A stretch of DNA of 64,000 nucleotides from Roseivirga spongicola (GCF_001592965.1 NZ_LRPC01000028.1:992001-1056000), one strand, 5' to 3'. Shown: positions 41,730 to 51,207, counted from the stretch's first letter. Notes: generated from the letters alone by a model not told the origin. Made by a program: numbers and translations.

Positions 41730-42305
41730 ATGAAAAGACTATCTGCCGTTTTCGCAGCGATATTATTCGTAGGCTGCAACCAAACCATAGATATTGATCC
41801 TGACACTGGATTCGAAATTTTCACCATCAGCCAAGGAAATCATAGCTCCATTCTTCGGAACGAACCATTTACTGGCACTGGAATTAGAGTAACTGCTATT
41901 TTCGATGAAAGTGCTGAGTACACATTAGACGTAGCGTCAGATCAGGCAGACATCAACAAGCTTGTAGGTTTCTCTGATTGCCATCAAGACCACCAAAGTG
42001 AAAGTGCCAGAATCGGGTGGCGCTGGTATCAGGACCAACTGCAGCTTTTGGCTTACACTTATCGCGAAGGACAACTTAGTTTTGAACTCATGGGCACGGT
42101 TGACTTCAATAAAGAAATAGACCTTGAAATATTGATTGATGGCGACACTTATCAATATTCTGGCACTGGATTGAGCTCAGTTACCATGAAGAGAACTCAG
42201 AATTGTGAAACAGGTGACAATTACTGGCTATGGCCATACTTTGGTGGCGACCAGCCTGCCCCTCATGAAGTAACCATTAAGTTGAAGAGAGAAGTGATTG
42301 AATAA
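41730..42305 (+). CDS. Hypothetical lipoprotein
   Basis: A 191-aa protein with a lipobox (AAILFVGC, Cys at about 16). The body is predicted all-beta, with an acidic surface and two Cys in ISDCHQDHQ-like and QNCETGDNYW stretches (the first reads FSDCHQDHQSE), which could form a disulfide. No family recognised. It faces away from phhA and is followed by a palindromic repeat shared with the convergent vWA gene. Confidence 0.6.
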   Translation: MKRLSAVFAAILFVGCNQTIDIDPDTGFEIFTISQGNHSSILRNEPFTGTGIRVTAIFDESAEYTLDVASDQADINKLVGFSDCHQDHQSESARIGWRWYQDQLQLLAYTYREGQLSFELMGTVDFNKEIDLEILIDGDTYQYSGTGLSSVTMKRTQNCETGDNYWLWPYFGGDQPAPHEVTIKLKREVIE

Positions 42306-42312
42306 ATAATAA

Positions 42313-42382
42313 CCGTCATCCCCGAGTAGGCGGGGATCTCCAAAATGATTGGGAGATTCCCGTCTTCACGAGAATGACGACC
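42313..42382. repeat. GTCATCCCC-family palindrome
   Basis: CCGTCATCCCCGAGTAGGCG with its GGGGATCT arm, then GGGAGATTCCCGTC...GAGAATGACG. It lies between two convergent stop codons (42305 and 42390) and can end transcription from both sides. Confidence 0.75.
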
Positions 42383-42389
42383 AGAGATT

Positions 42390-44270
42390 TTACTCCTCCG
42401 TTTTCTTCATCAACTCAGCCATTTCCATCAGTTTGATCATTTCGGCACGGTAGCCGTTCATGTCAGCTCCTTTACTGTTTCTTGCTAAAGCTAGCGCCTT
42501 TCCATAACTGAAATCATTGCGATAACCTGAATCTCTGAGTAGCATACCGAATGATGCTACCGCAGCAGACCAATGGAAGTCATTGCTTAATTTTTGCGTC
42601 AATTGATTTTTGATCACCGTATCTAGATAAATCGACTTGTCTTCATCAGGCTTCTTATAACGCAGCTTCACAGTTACTAAGTCGGTTGAATTGATGACCT
42701 CTTGCGGCTTCTGATTTGCCTGATACTTTAAATCATCTACCGGTTTGAAGCTGCTATTCACTCCTGCTGGAATCACTTCGTATAGTGCAGTCACAGTATG
42801 GCCAGCACCTAATTCGCCTGCATCCTTTTTATCGTTATTGAAGTCTTCATCGGCCAAAAGTCTGTTTTCATAGCCAACTAGTCGATAGGCCTGTACAGTT
42901 CCAGGATTGAATTCAACCTGTAGTTTCACATCCTTAGCAATGGTGAACAATGTTCCACCAAACTCATTGACCAATACCTTCTTGGCTTCCAAAATATTAT
43001 CGATATAAGCATGGTTTCCATTTCCCTTATCGGCCAGAATCTCCATTTTTGAATCTTGATAATTCCCCATTCCAAAACCTAGAACAGTAAGAAATACACC
43101 ACTCTTTCTCTTCTCTTCGATTAGGTCTTCCATGGCTTTATCGCTTGAAGCCCCGACATTAAAATCTCCATCTGTAGCTAAGACAATTCTATTATTCCCC
43201 ACTTCAATGAAATTCTCTTGTGCAATTTTATAGGCCAGTTTAATGCCAGCTCCTCCTGCAGTTGAACCTCCAGCCTGTAGATTTTCCAGCGCCTTAAGAA
43301 TCTCTCGTTTGTTGTCACCCGAAGTGGAAGGAAGTACCTCTCCTGCCGCCCCTGCATACACCACAATAGAAACGCGATCTTCAGGCCTCAACTCATTCAC
43401 CAACAGCTTTAAAGACTTCTGAAGTAGAGGCAGCTTATTTGGCGCACCCATTGAACCCGATACATCAAGCAAAAACACAATATTCGAAGCAGGAAGCTTA
43501 TCCATTTCAATCTTTTCACCCTGAATACCGATATGCATTAAATAATGATCTTCATTCCATGGTGCGCGCCCTACCTCATGCTGAACATTGAAAGGGTGCT
43601 TTCCTTTTGGCCCTTCATAATCATAATCGAAGTAATTGATCATCTCCTCTACCTTGACCGCATCTTTTGGCGGCAGCTGACCATTGTTAATGAAACGTCT
43701 GATATTACTGTATGAAGCAGCATCAACATCGATAGAGAACGTACTGAAAGGATTTTTGAAAGGTGAGTTAAATCCGTTTTCATCTATTTCAGCATAAGAC
43801 TCAGTATTTGGTTTGTAATTCGGCATATATATAGACTGAATATGATCTTGTTCAAGCACCTTCAGCTCTAAGTCATCTTCAAACATATCATACTGAGCAT
43901 TAAGTGGAGATGCTAAAGCCCTTTTAGACTGACCAGCATACCCCATTACCACAACCTCCTCAAGTGCCATCATATCTGGCTGAAGATTCACATTTACAAC
44001 ATCAGACTTCTTCAATTTCACTTCCTTAGTCACATAACCTAAGTATCTAAAAACGAGTGTACTCTCATTATTTACTTGAATAGAGAATCGGCCATCTTTG
44101 TCTGTAGCCACCCCATTACTTGTACCCTTTTCTATTACAGAAACTGCTGCCAACGGTAGCCCATCATCAGCGCCTCGTACCTGACCAGTGATGGTTCTTG
44201 AAAATTTTTCCTCTACTGGTTTATGGAATCCGACCAATAAAGTCATCATGATTATTAAGACCTGTTTCAT
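42390..44270 (-). CDS. vWA-domain protein with CarboxypepD-regulatory domain
   Basis: A 626-aa exported protein. In order: a signal segment, a CarboxypepD-regulatory/plug-start domain (about 27-110; GADDGLPLAAVSVIEKGT, FRYLGYVTKEV, LEEVVVMGY), a vWF-A N-terminal domain (about 165-255), a vWA domain (about 262-430) with the MIDAS motif DVSGS near 269, and a DUF3520 C-terminal region to the end. This is the YfbK-type layout of Bacteroidota. It is divergent from a sigma factor/anti-sigma-TonB pair that carries a very similar regulatory domain. Role unknown, probably envelope. Confidence 0.9.
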   Translation of the reverse strand: MKQVLIIMMTLLVGFHKPVEEKFSRTITGQVRGADDGLPLAAVSVIEKGTSNGVATDKDGRFSIQVNNESTLVFRYLGYVTKEVKLKKSDVVNVNLQPDMMALEEVVVMGYAGQSKRALASPLNAQYDMFEDDLELKVLEQDHIQSIYMPNYKPNTESYAEIDENGFNSPFKNPFSTFSIDVDAASYSNIRRFINNGQLPPKDAVKVEEMINYFDYDYEGPKGKHPFNVQHEVGRAPWNEDHYLMHIGIQGEKIEMDKLPASNIVFLLDVSGSMGAPNKLPLLQKSLKLLVNELRPEDRVSIVVYAGAAGEVLPSTSGDNKREILKALENLQAGGSTAGGAGIKLAYKIAQENFIEVGNNRIVLATDGDFNVGASSDKAMEDLIEEKRKSGVFLTVLGFGMGNYQDSKMEILADKGNGNHAYIDNILEAKKVLVNEFGGTLFTIAKDVKLQVEFNPGTVQAYRLVGYENRLLADEDFNNDKKDAGELGAGHTVTALYEVIPAGVNSSFKPVDDLKYQANQKPQEVINSTDLVTVKLRYKKPDEDKSIYLDTVIKNQLTQKLSNDFHWSAAVASFGMLLRDSGYRNDFSYGKALALARNSKGADMNGYRAEMIKLMEMAELMKKTEE

Positions 44271-44361
44271 GGTATATCGATTTTAGTTTTACAATCTTTA
44301 AAGACAGGATGCTAGAACTCGATCGATTCCATAAACAGACCTAAAAAAACTTTTACAGCGC

Positions 44362-44940
44362 TTGATTCGAGGGAATTCAAATACAGAACAACTAACTGAC
44401 ATTCAATTGATTGAATCTTATCAATCGACTGGAGAAAAATCTGTATTAGGAATTCTATTCAAGCGTTACATGCCATTGGTTTATGGTACTTGCATGAAAT
44501 ATCTGAAGGATAGAGAGGCCGCTAAAGACATGGCCATGCAAGTTTTTGAAAAGCTAATGAAGGAGCTAAAGGAAAAGGAGGTTCAGAGTTTTAAGAGCTG
44601 GCTTTATGTCCTTACTCGCAATGAGTGCCTAATGCTTCTAAGAAAGAAGAGTCCCGAAATTAATGGAGTTGAGCTTATGGAATATCAGCTTCCTGTGCAT
44701 CATAATGATGGAGCCGAACTCGAAGAAGATTTAGGCAAAATGGAAACCTGTATTGAAGGACTGAATGAGGAACAGAATACCTGCATCAAGCTTTTCTACC
44801 TAAAGAAGAAAACCTATCAGGAAGTCTGTGAAGCCACAGGTTTTGAGTTGAAGAAAGTGAAAAGCTATCTTCAGAATGGAAGAAGGAATTTGAAAATATG
44901 TATAGAAAAACTGCGTGAGCAAGAAGAACAGACATATTGA
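44362..44940 (+). CDS. ECF-type sigma factor
   Basis: A 192-aa sigma-70 family protein starting at TTG (44362). Region 2 (about 20-90) reads RYMPLVYGTCMKYLKDREAAKDMAMQVFEKLMKEL, and the W of SWLYVLTRNECLMLLR is typical. Region 4 (about 125-185) reads EEQNTCIKLFYLKKKTYQEV with a helix-turn-helix. The next gene overlaps by 26 bp and codes for its probable membrane-bound anti-sigma partner. Confidence 0.9.
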   Translation: MIRGNSNTEQLTDIQLIESYQSTGEKSVLGILFKRYMPLVYGTCMKYLKDREAAKDMAMQVFEKLMKELKEKEVQSFKSWLYVLTRNECLMLLRKKSPEINGVELMEYQLPVHHNDGAELEEDLGKMETCIEGLNEEQNTCIKLFYLKKKTYQEVCEATGFELKKVKSYLQNGRRNLKICIEKLREQEEQTY

Positions 44941-46297
44941 ACATTTGACACCTGAGCTTATCAAAGCTTACAGAAATGGTGAACTCACTCGTGAAGAACA
45001 ACATGAGGTGGAACGTCTTATGCTCGAAAACCCACTTTATAATGAGACACTTGAAGGACTAGATGAATTCACCGATGAAATGCTCGATGCCGATCTCAAT
45101 GAACTGGATAATAGACTGGATGAACTCTTAGCCGAAGAAGATCAATCTACCGGCTTTTGGACTATCTGGAGAGGTATTGCAGCGGCAGCACTTATCATCA
45201 TTACCGTAGGTTCATTGTTAATTATTAAGCAAGACAAGCCGCTTCCGAGCAAGCTTCTAACAGAGAACAATGAACCTGTACAAACCGATTCTATCACTAA
45301 AAGCAAGAGCAAAAACACCTTTGCCGACACTACCCAAGAAACAAAGTCTAAGAGTTCTGATGATAAACTTACTGCTAAACCAGAGTCTGCTAAAAGTCAG
45401 TATGATGACTTGGAAGAGACACTCGTTGCTGAAAATGAAATAGAGATCGATTTAAACCTTGAGAAAATTGAACCAGACCTTATTGAGCTCATAAAAGCCG
45501 AAAGTTTAACACAGCACCGATCGGATTCGGTGAGTCTGACAATCCCTATGAATAAGATGGATGCAAGGTTGGAGCAATCTCTCGCCAGAAAAGAGGTTGC
45601 CGAATTATTGCAGGCCAAAATAGCTGCTTCATCCATCGAATCACAGCTTGCCTCTAGCGCAGCTATGGCAGACCCCACCCCAAAAGCCGATATAGCCAAG
45701 GTTTCTGTAACAGGAGTAGTGAAAGGCGCAGACGATGGACTTCCACTCCCTCAGGTAAGTATTCTTAAAAAAGGAACGATAGAAGGAACAAATACTGATA
45801 TCAATGGAAAGTTTGAATTGAAGAATATACCAGCAAACTCAACGATGTCTTTCCGCTATCTTGGCTACATTACACAAGAGGTTTTGGTAGACAGCTCCAA
45901 AACTTTGGAAATCAATCTCGAACCTGACTATACCGCTTTGGGTGAAGTGGTGGTCTCTGGCTATAGCGAAGCCTCTAAGAAAGACCGAACTACCTCTTAT
46001 ACTGCCGCCAAACCAATTGACGGTTACCCTAACTTCAACCGATACTTAAAGGATAACCTTGAGTACCCGGAAGAAGCCAGGGCTGAAAACATCAAAGGAA
46101 GAGTAACTGTTGAATTTACCGTTGAAGCTGATGGATCACTGACCAACTTCGAGATTATTAAAGGCCTCGGCTTTGGCTGCGATGAAGAAGCCATCCGACT
46201 TATCAAAGAGGGACCGCAATGGCAAGCCCGAACACAAGGAGCAAATCAAACACCAGTAAGTTCTCAGGTTAAGGTGAGAATTAGGTTTAGGCCTTAG
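44915..46297 (+). CDS. Membrane anti-sigma-like protein with CarboxypepD and TonB C-terminal domains
   Basis: A 460-aa protein from GTG at 44915. Cytosolic N-terminus (1-84, acidic, LTPELIKAYRNGELTREEQ), one span (about 86-105), an acidic linker (110-260), a CarboxypepD-regulatory domain (about 264-348; GADDGLPLPQVSILKKGT, FRYLGYITQEV, LGEVVVSGY) and a TonB C-terminal domain (about 369-460; YPEEARAENIKGRVTVEF). It overlaps the sigma gene by 26 bp. The layout suggests an anti-sigma factor fused to TonB-type energy-transducer parts. A heptamer-like tract starts at its stop. Confidence 0.85.
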   Translation: MSKKNRHIEHLTPELIKAYRNGELTREEQHEVERLMLENPLYNETLEGLDEFTDEMLDADLNELDNRLDELLAEEDQSTGFWTIWRGIAAAALIIITVGSLLIIKQDKPLPSKLLTENNEPVQTDSITKSKSKNTFADTTQETKSKSSDDKLTAKPESAKSQYDDLEETLVAENEIEIDLNLEKIEPDLIELIKAESLTQHRSDSVSLTIPMNKMDARLEQSLARKEVAELLQAKIAASSIESQLASSAAMADPTPKADIAKVSVTGVVKGADDGLPLPQVSILKKGTIEGTNTDINGKFELKNIPANSTMSFRYLGYITQEVLVDSSKTLEINLEPDYTALGEVVVSGYSEASKKDRTTSYTAAKPIDGYPNFNRYLKDNLEYPEEARAENIKGRVTVEFTVEADGSLTNFEIIKGLGFGCDEEAIRLIKEGPQWQARTQGANQTPVSSQVKVRIRFRP

Positions 46298-46334
46298 ACT
46301 AGACGTTAGACTCTAGATAGTAGATTTTAGACAC
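46294..46334. repeat. Degenerate heptamer tract (TTAGACT-like)
   Basis: TTAGACT, then AGACG, TTAGACT, CTAGATAG, TAGATTT, TAGACAC. It begins on the stop codon of the TonB/anti-sigma gene. Just after it, TCCTGAGCTTGCTGAAGGAT is a fragment of the palindrome family seen at 49779-49846. Confidence 0.6.
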
Positions 46335-46514
46335 ATTTATCCTGAGCTTGCTGAAGGATTGACCAAATAGATTTGGCCTTGCAGTTCTATTCCTGATTCA
46401 TTTACTTCTCTGGCTTTGATGTTGGTCGCTTTTTCATCAGGAGTATTAAAAGAAAATTAAGGCTCATAGCTCTCTTGATCGCTTCTGACTTAACTTTGCC
46501 AAAAACACTTTCTA

Positions 46515-46901
46515 TTGAAAATCAATAAAGTTCATCATATAGCCATCATCTGTAGCAACTACTCAAAGTCGAAACAATTCTACACTGAGATACTTGGTTT
46601 GGAGATTATAAGAGAAGTCTACCGAGAAGAAAGACAATCTTACAAGCTTGATCTGGCACTAAATGGAGAATACATCATTGAATTATTTTCCTTTCCTAAT
46701 CCACCGGAAAGACCATCCCGACCCGAAGCCCAAGGACTTAGACACCTAGCTTTTGAAGTTGAGGATATTGAAGAAGCTGTTGATAGCTTGAAATTAAAAG
46801 GAGTAATCACCGAGCCAATCCGTATGGATGAATACACAGGCAAAAGGTTCACATTCTTCAGTGACCCTGACGACTTACCTCTAGAACTTTACGAGGTATA
46901 G
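46515..46901 (+). CDS. VOC-family protein (glyoxalase-like, YaeR type)
   Basis: A 128-aa protein from TTG at 46515 with two beta-alpha-beta-beta-beta units of the vicinal oxygen chelate fold. Metal-site residues are seen in VHHIAIICSNY (His near 7-8), ELFSF (Glu), LRHLAFEVED (His) and LPLELYEV (Glu). The length fits single-domain YaeR-like members. A -7 element TAACTTTG lies at 46490-46497. Substrate unknown. Confidence 0.87.
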   Translation: MKINKVHHIAIICSNYSKSKQFYTEILGLEIIREVYREERQSYKLDLALNGEYIIELFSFPNPPERPSRPEAQGLRHLAFEVEDIEEAVDSLKLKGVITEPIRMDEYTGKRFTFFSDPDDLPLELYEV

Positions 46902-46949
46902 ACCTCAATCCTAGCAGCTCCAAGGAGAGTAATCCTTCAGTTAAGAGAC

Positions 46950-47090
46950 CGACATTGCGAGGAGAAAGTTTGACCTCCGTCAAACTTGTGACATGGCAAT
47001 CTCCCCAATTAAAAAGCCAGCGCTCCGAATTGACAGATTGCCGCGTTGCAAAATTACACTGCGTTCATTTTGCGCCTCGCAATGACGGTT
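46950..47090. repeat. GTCATTGCGAG-family palindrome
   Basis: CGACATTGCGAGG at the left and GCCTCGCAATGACGG at the right, with GGCAATCTCCCC and ACAGATTGCCGCG inside and a small hairpin AAGTTTGAC...GTCAAACTT. Longest member in the window (about 140 nt), between the VOC and thioesterase genes. Confidence 0.8.
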
Positions 47091-47130
47091 CAAACTGGTT
47101 ATATTTGACTTTCAAACTTCGATAAAGTCC

Positions 47131-47670
47131 ATGTCATTTAAATCCATCTCCGACTCGCAAATCACGCTTACTCAGCTAATGCTTCCATCCCACTCCAACT
47201 TTAGTGGCAAAATTCACGGAGGCTATATTCTCAACCTAATGGACCAGGTGGCTTTTGCTTGCGCATCCAAGCACTCTGGGGAGTATTGTGTAACAGCTTC
47301 AGTTAACCGTGTGGATTTCCTGAACCCTATAGAAGTTGGTGAATTAGTTACACTAAAGGCATCTATCAATTACACAGGACGCACATCTATGGTGGTTGGT
47401 GTTAGGGTTGAATCGGAGAACATCCAAACCGGAGTGCGAAAACACTGCAACTCTTCTTACTTCACCATGGTGGCCAAAGGTGATGACGGGAAGAAAGTTG
47501 AAGTTCCAGGACTAATTCTTAACGATCTTGACGGCATCAGGCGATTTGCCCGAAGCATCACCCGACAGGAGCAATCTAAGAAAAGAGTGAAAAGCTTTAC
47601 CCCTGAAGAGTTTATTGCCGAAGAATATTTAGAGTTGATTAAGGAGCAGAATGCGCAAGTAAATCTTTGA
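47131..47670 (+). CDS. Acyl-CoA thioesterase, hotdog fold (YciA-like)
   Basis: A 179-aa protein of the YciA/BACH-type thioesterase family. The hotdog helix with catalytic Asp is GKIHGGYILNLMDQVAFACA (about 27-46), followed by TASVNRVDFLNPIEVGELV and TGRTSMVVGVRV. It hydrolyses acyl-CoA, specificity unknown. Its end overlaps one arm of an inverted repeat (47665-47739). A -7 element TATATTTG lies at 47100-47107. Confidence 0.9.
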   Translation: MSFKSISDSQITLTQLMLPSHSNFSGKIHGGYILNLMDQVAFACASKHSGEYCVTASVNRVDFLNPIEVGELVTLKASINYTGRTSMVVGVRVESENIQTGVRKHCNSSYFTMVAKGDDGKKVEVPGLILNDLDGIRRFARSITRQEQSKKRVKSFTPEEFIAEEYLELIKEQNAQVNL

Positions 47671-47739
47671 CAAACTTGCACTTTGATGGTAGTCAGGAGT
47701 CGAGGAAACTCAAATGTCACCAACAGAAGTTTGTCAAAG
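47665..47739. repeat. Inverted repeat at the thioesterase stop
   Basis: CTTTGACAAACTT (47665-47677) and AAGTTTGTCAAAG (47727-47739) are perfect 13-bp arms around 49 nt. One arm includes the stop codon; it may serve as an imperfect terminator. Confidence 0.65.
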
Positions 47740-47809
47740 GTGATCTATTGTAAAAATTGAGTATCCTAGATTGACTCAAGGTATAATGGTTGAGCAATAG
47801 ACCTTAGAA

Positions 47810-47845
47810 ATTCCCGCCCCCAAGGTCTCGAGGCGCGGGAGTGAC
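47810..47845. repeat. Degenerate ATTCCCG-family palindrome
   Basis: ATTCCCGCCCCC...GGCGCGGGAGTGAC. A weak member of the GTCATTCCC family between convergent genes. Confidence 0.5.
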
Positions 47846-47893
47846 TTTACTTTTTGAGTCTCAATACGCTCTACTCAATACCCAAAACTACCT

Positions 47894-48907
47894 CTAAAAA
47901 CTCTCCCTTAACTCAAAAGTCTTCTTCATTCTGTCAATCAGCTTGGCTGACTCAGGGAAATTCAAAGTCTGCTGACCGTCTGAATAAGCCTCTTCTGGTT
48001 TTTCATGGGTTTCGTAGATAACACCATCTGCTCCGGCCATAATACTGGCTAAAGCAATTGGCTCCACAAAGTCGCGAAGACCTATACCGTGAGATGGATC
48101 GGCAATAACTGGCAGATGCGTTTTTTCCTTGAGTACAGCAATAGCATTCAAATCCATAGTGTTACGCGTTGCCTTTTCATAGGTTCTGATACCTCTTTCG
48201 CAAAGCAAAAGACGTTCGTTACCAGCTGAAAACACATATTCAGCAGAATACAACAACTCATCGATAGTTCCTGAAATACCGCGCTTAATCATTACTGGCT
48301 TATCAGTGTTTTTGCCGAGCTCATCTAGTAGGTTGAAGTTCTGGGTATTCCTCGCTCCCACCTGATAGATATCGACATACGGGTCCATTTCTTCAATTTG
48401 GGAAACCTGCATCACCTCTGTGACAATTTTGATTCCGGCTTCTTTCGCTAGTTGATACCAAAGCTCCAGTCCCTCGATTCCCATTCCACGGAAGGCATAA
48501 GGAGAACTTCTCGGCTTGAACACCCCTCCACGCATTATGGATACACCATTTTCCTTCAAGTGAGCAATAGTTTTCCTAATCTGGTCTTCGCCTTCAATAG
48601 AACAAGGTCCAGCCATGATTTGGAAACCGCCATCTTCAATGACTATACCGTCACCAAGATCGATTGTGGTAGCATTTACCTTCCACTTTTTCGAAACGAG
48701 TTTGTAGTCATCAGAAACAATGTGGATGTCTTTTATTCCGTCCATAGAACCAATGGAACGGATATCGAAGTTCTTTTTACCTATACCAATTAGGTACTCT
48801 CCCATCTGGGTTTTCACTTCGGCTGGTTTGTATTTGAGGCCTTTGATTCGATTAATAATCGCTTCTTTTTGGCTCTCTTTTATGTCTTGTTCGAATTGTA
48901 TAATCAT
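47894..48907 (-). CDS. 3-deoxy-7-phosphoheptulonate (DAHP) synthase, type I-beta
   Basis: The ATG at 48907 gives 337 aa. An N-terminal ferredoxin-like regulatory domain (about 1-70) precedes the barrel. The typical GPCSIE (about 102-107), GGVFKPRSSPYAFRG (about 127-141) and DPSHGIG (about 268-274) mark the AroF/AroG-like I-beta class. It condenses PEP and erythrose 4-phosphate, the first step of aromatic amino-acid synthesis. It is the last gene of the trp operon, so it would share the Trp attenuation. Confidence 0.93.
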   Translation of the reverse strand: MIIQFEQDIKESQKEAIINRIKGLKYKPAEVKTQMGEYLIGIGKKNFDIRSIGSMDGIKDIHIVSDDYKLVSKKWKVNATTIDLGDGIVIEDGGFQIMAGPCSIEGEDQIRKTIAHLKENGVSIMRGGVFKPRSSPYAFRGMGIEGLELWYQLAKEAGIKIVTEVMQVSQIEEMDPYVDIYQVGARNTQNFNLLDELGKNTDKPVMIKRGISGTIDELLYSAEYVFSAGNERLLLCERGIRTYEKATRNTMDLNAIAVLKEKTHLPVIADPSHGIGLRDFVEPIALASIMAGADGVIYETHEKPEEAYSDGQQTLNFPESAKLIDRMKKTFELRESF

Positions 48908-48913
48908 GATATT

Positions 48914-48962
48914 AGTCAATGGTCAATGGTCAATAGTCCATGGCAGCTATCGACCATGGACT
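48914..48962. repeat. Heptamer tract plus palindrome between trpA and the DAHP synthase gene
   Basis: Four 7-nt units AGTCAAT, GGTCAAT, GGTCAAT, AGTCCAT (48914-48941) run into a hairpin with 9-bp perfect arms AGTCCATGG (48935-48943) and CCATGGACT (48954-48962). Fills most of the spacer. Confidence 0.78.
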
Positions 48963-48974
48963 GTAGACTATCGA

Positions 48975-49748
48975 CTAGTTTATTACTTGGTCTATAAATG
49001 TCTTAATGTTGGATTCCATATCCCCTTCCTGCCCCAGTACCTTAATAAAAGCACTACCGATAATTGCTCCATTGGCATTTTCACAGGCTTTGTCGAAGGT
49101 TTCTTTATTGGAAATGCCGAAGCCAATTAAACGTGGATTTTTCAATCCCATTTCATTTACTCTTTTGAAGTACGCTTCCTGAGCTTCTGAAATCCCGGTT
49201 TTGGCACCAGTGGTACTGGCAGATGAAACCATATAGATGAATCCACTAGTATTATTATCTATCTCTCTAATTCGAGCTTCTGAAGTTTGAGGCGTAATAA
49301 GGAAAGTATTTAGCAGGCCATTCTTTTCGAAGACCGGCTTGTACACTTCCAGATACTCATGCATTGGTAAATCGGGTAAAATTAGACCGTCTACTCCACA
49401 CTCAGCACAGTCAGCACAAAACCGCTCTATTCCATACTGCACAATTGGGTTGATGTAACCCATCAATACAATCGGTACACTCACTTCTTGGCGAACGTCT
49501 TTCAATTGCTCCATTAGGAGTTTTAGGGTCATCCCATTGCTCAGCGCTACGTCATTACTAGCCTGAATGGTTGGCCCATCGGCTACAGGATCAGAAAACG
49601 GAATACCGATTTCTATTAGGTCTGCACCAGATGTCTCCAAAGCCTTGAGTATGCTCACCGTATCATCTAGCTTAGGATACCCAGCCGTAAAATATACGTT
49701 CAGTACTCGGCTAGACTTGGTCTGAAAAAGTTTTTCTATTCTGTTCAT
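48975..49748 (-). CDS. trpA: Tryptophan synthase alpha chain
   Basis: The ATG at 49748 gives 257 aa, starting MNRIEKLFQTK as is usual. The catalytic Glu and Asp are in DLIEIGIPFSDPVADGP (Glu near 49, Asp near 60). GFIYMVSSASTTGAK and GFGISNKE form the phosphate sites. It splits indole glycerol phosphate into indole and G3P in the complex with TrpB. Spacer to trpB holds a palindrome, a nested hairpin and a heptamer tract. Confidence 0.97.
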   Translation of the reverse strand: MNRIEKLFQTKSSRVLNVYFTAGYPKLDDTVSILKALETSGADLIEIGIPFSDPVADGPTIQASNDVALSNGMTLKLLMEQLKDVRQEVSVPIVLMGYINPIVQYGIERFCADCAECGVDGLILPDLPMHEYLEVYKPVFEKNGLLNTFLITPQTSEARIREIDNNTSGFIYMVSSASTTGAKTGISEAQEAYFKRVNEMGLKNPRLIGFGISNKETFDKACENANGAIIGSAFIKVLGQEGDMESNIKTFIDQVIN

Positions 49749-49778
49749 TTCTACTTTGCTCACTATCTCTCTTCGATT

Positions 49779-49846
49779 CGTCATGCTGAACTTGTTTCAG
49801 CATCTTCGAATTAGCAGACCCTGAAACAAGTTCAGGGTGACGTTCT
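49779..49846. repeat. GTCATGCTGAAC-family palindrome
   Basis: CGTCATGCTGAACTTGTTTC at the left and CTGAAACAAGTTCAGGGTGA then CG at the right; long complementary arms enclose about 20 nt. Lies in the trpB-trpA spacer. A fragment of the same family is at about 46340. Confidence 0.85.
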
Positions 49847-49880
49847 ATAATTAGTATATTCTAACTCTGTTCATTCATTT

Positions 49881-49957
49881 GTTTTGTGAATATTTTTCAT
49901 CTGGCCTCATCCCCCGCCTTCTCCAAAAAGAGAAGGAGCCAATGGCGTTCACAAAAC
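49881..49957. repeat. Nested inverted repeat in the trpB-trpA spacer
   Basis: Outer perfect arms GTTTTGTGAA (49881-49890) and TTCACAAAAC (49948-49957) enclose an inner hairpin CCTTCTC-CAAAAA-GAGAAGG (49917-49936). Confidence 0.75.
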
Positions 49958-49983
49958 CAAATAAATTCACTCGGCTGTCTCAA

Positions 49984-50018
49984 TACTTTGTACTCAATAC
50001 TCAGTACTCGTTCAATAC
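49984..50018. repeat. Heptamer tract (TACTCAA-like) at the trpB stop
   Basis: TACTTTG, TACTCAA, TACTCAG, TACTCGT and TCAATAC, five 7-nt units. The tract runs through the trpB stop codon (50012-50014) into its last codons. Confidence 0.75.
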
Positions 50019-51193
50019 TTCCCCCATTTAATATATGTTTCCAAGTCTTTATCGCCCCTTCCAGATAGATTGATGACTACAATGTCGTCTGATTTTAGGT
50101 TCATCTGTTTTAGCGCTGCAAAGGCATGAGAGGTCTCAATGGCTGGAATAATTCCTTCCAGTCGGCTGAGTTGAATACCTGCTTTCATGGCTTCTTCATC
50201 GGTCACACTGTAGAATGTTCCTCTACCTGTTTCGAAAAGATGCGCATGCACAGGACCAATTCCAGGATAATCCAGACCGGCAGAAATTGAATAAGGTTCA
50301 ACTACCTGACCATCTTCTGTCTGCATTAGAAGCGTTTTACTTCCGTGTAAAATGCCCGGTTTACCAAGCGTGGTTGTAGCAGCACTTTTACCAGTGGTAT
50401 TACCCAAACCAGCTGCTTCAACGGCTACTAAGGCTACCGCTTCATCGTCATAATAGTTGTAGAAAGCGCCTGCAGCATTGCTACCACCGCCTACACAAGC
50501 GACTACATAATTCGGTAGTTCTGTGCCTTCTTTTTCCTTCAACTGGGTTCTGATTTCTGCACTGATTACTGACTGAAATCTGGCAACCATTTCAGGATAT
50601 GGGTGCGGTCCAACCACAGAACCGATGATGTAGTGTGTGTCGGTTGGGTTGTTGATCCAATGACGCATGGCTTCATTGGTGGCATCTTTGAGTGTTTTGC
50701 TTCCACTGCTTGCAGGACGAACCTCCGCTCCCAGAATACGCATGCGCTCAACATTTGGCTTTTGACGCGCCATATCTACTTCACCCATATATACGATGCA
50801 CTCAACACCCATCAGCGCACAAACCGTTGTCGTAGCAACACCATGTTGACCAGCTCCTGTTTCGGCAATGATCTTCTTCTTGCCCAATCGTTGAGCGAGT
50901 AGAATTTGCCCGATGGTATTATTCACTTTATGAGCACCTGTGTGGCAAAGATCTTCTCGTTTGAGGTAGATTTTCGCGCCATAATGCTCAGAAAGCCTTT
51001 CCGCCAGATAGAGTGGTGTTGGCCTGCCTACATAGTCTTTCAATAACTGATCGAACTGCTTCTTGAAGTCCGGATCTGAAGTTATGGCTTCGTAGTTATC
51101 TCTTAACTCTTCCACATTCGGGTATAGCATTTCAGGGATGTATGCCCCTCCGAAATTACCGTAATACCCTCGTTCGTCTACTTTTATTTTCAT
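50012..51193 (-). CDS. trpB: Tryptophan synthase beta chain
   Basis: A 393-aa PLP enzyme that joins indole and serine. The PLP Lys is K89 in HTGAHKVNN; the phosphate loop is GGGSNAAG (about 229-236), and [12 protein letters not shown] and the C-terminal NLSGRGDKD are typical. Length normal. It is preceded by the palindromic repeat at 51208-51300. Confidence 0.98.
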   Translation of the reverse strand: MKIKVDERGYYGNFGGAYIPEMLYPNVEELRDNYEAITSDPDFKKQFDQLLKDYVGRPTPLYLAERLSEHYGAKIYLKREDLCHTGAHKVNNTIGQILLAQRLGKKKIIAETGAGQHGVATTTVCALMGVECIVYMGEVDMARQKPNVERMRILGAEVRPASSGSKTLKDATNEAMRHWINNPTDTHYIIGSVVGPHPYPEMVARFQSVISAEIRTQLKEKEGTELPNYVVACVGGGSNAAGAFYNYYDDEAVALVAVEAAGLGNTTGKSAATTTLGKPGILHGSKTLLMQTEDGQVVEPYSISAGLDYPGIGPVHAHLFETGRGTFYSVTDEEAMKAGIQLSRLEGIIPAIETSHAFAALKQMNLKSDDIVVINLSGRGDKDLETYIKWGKY

Positions 51194-51207
51194 AATCTAT
51201 TTCCTTT

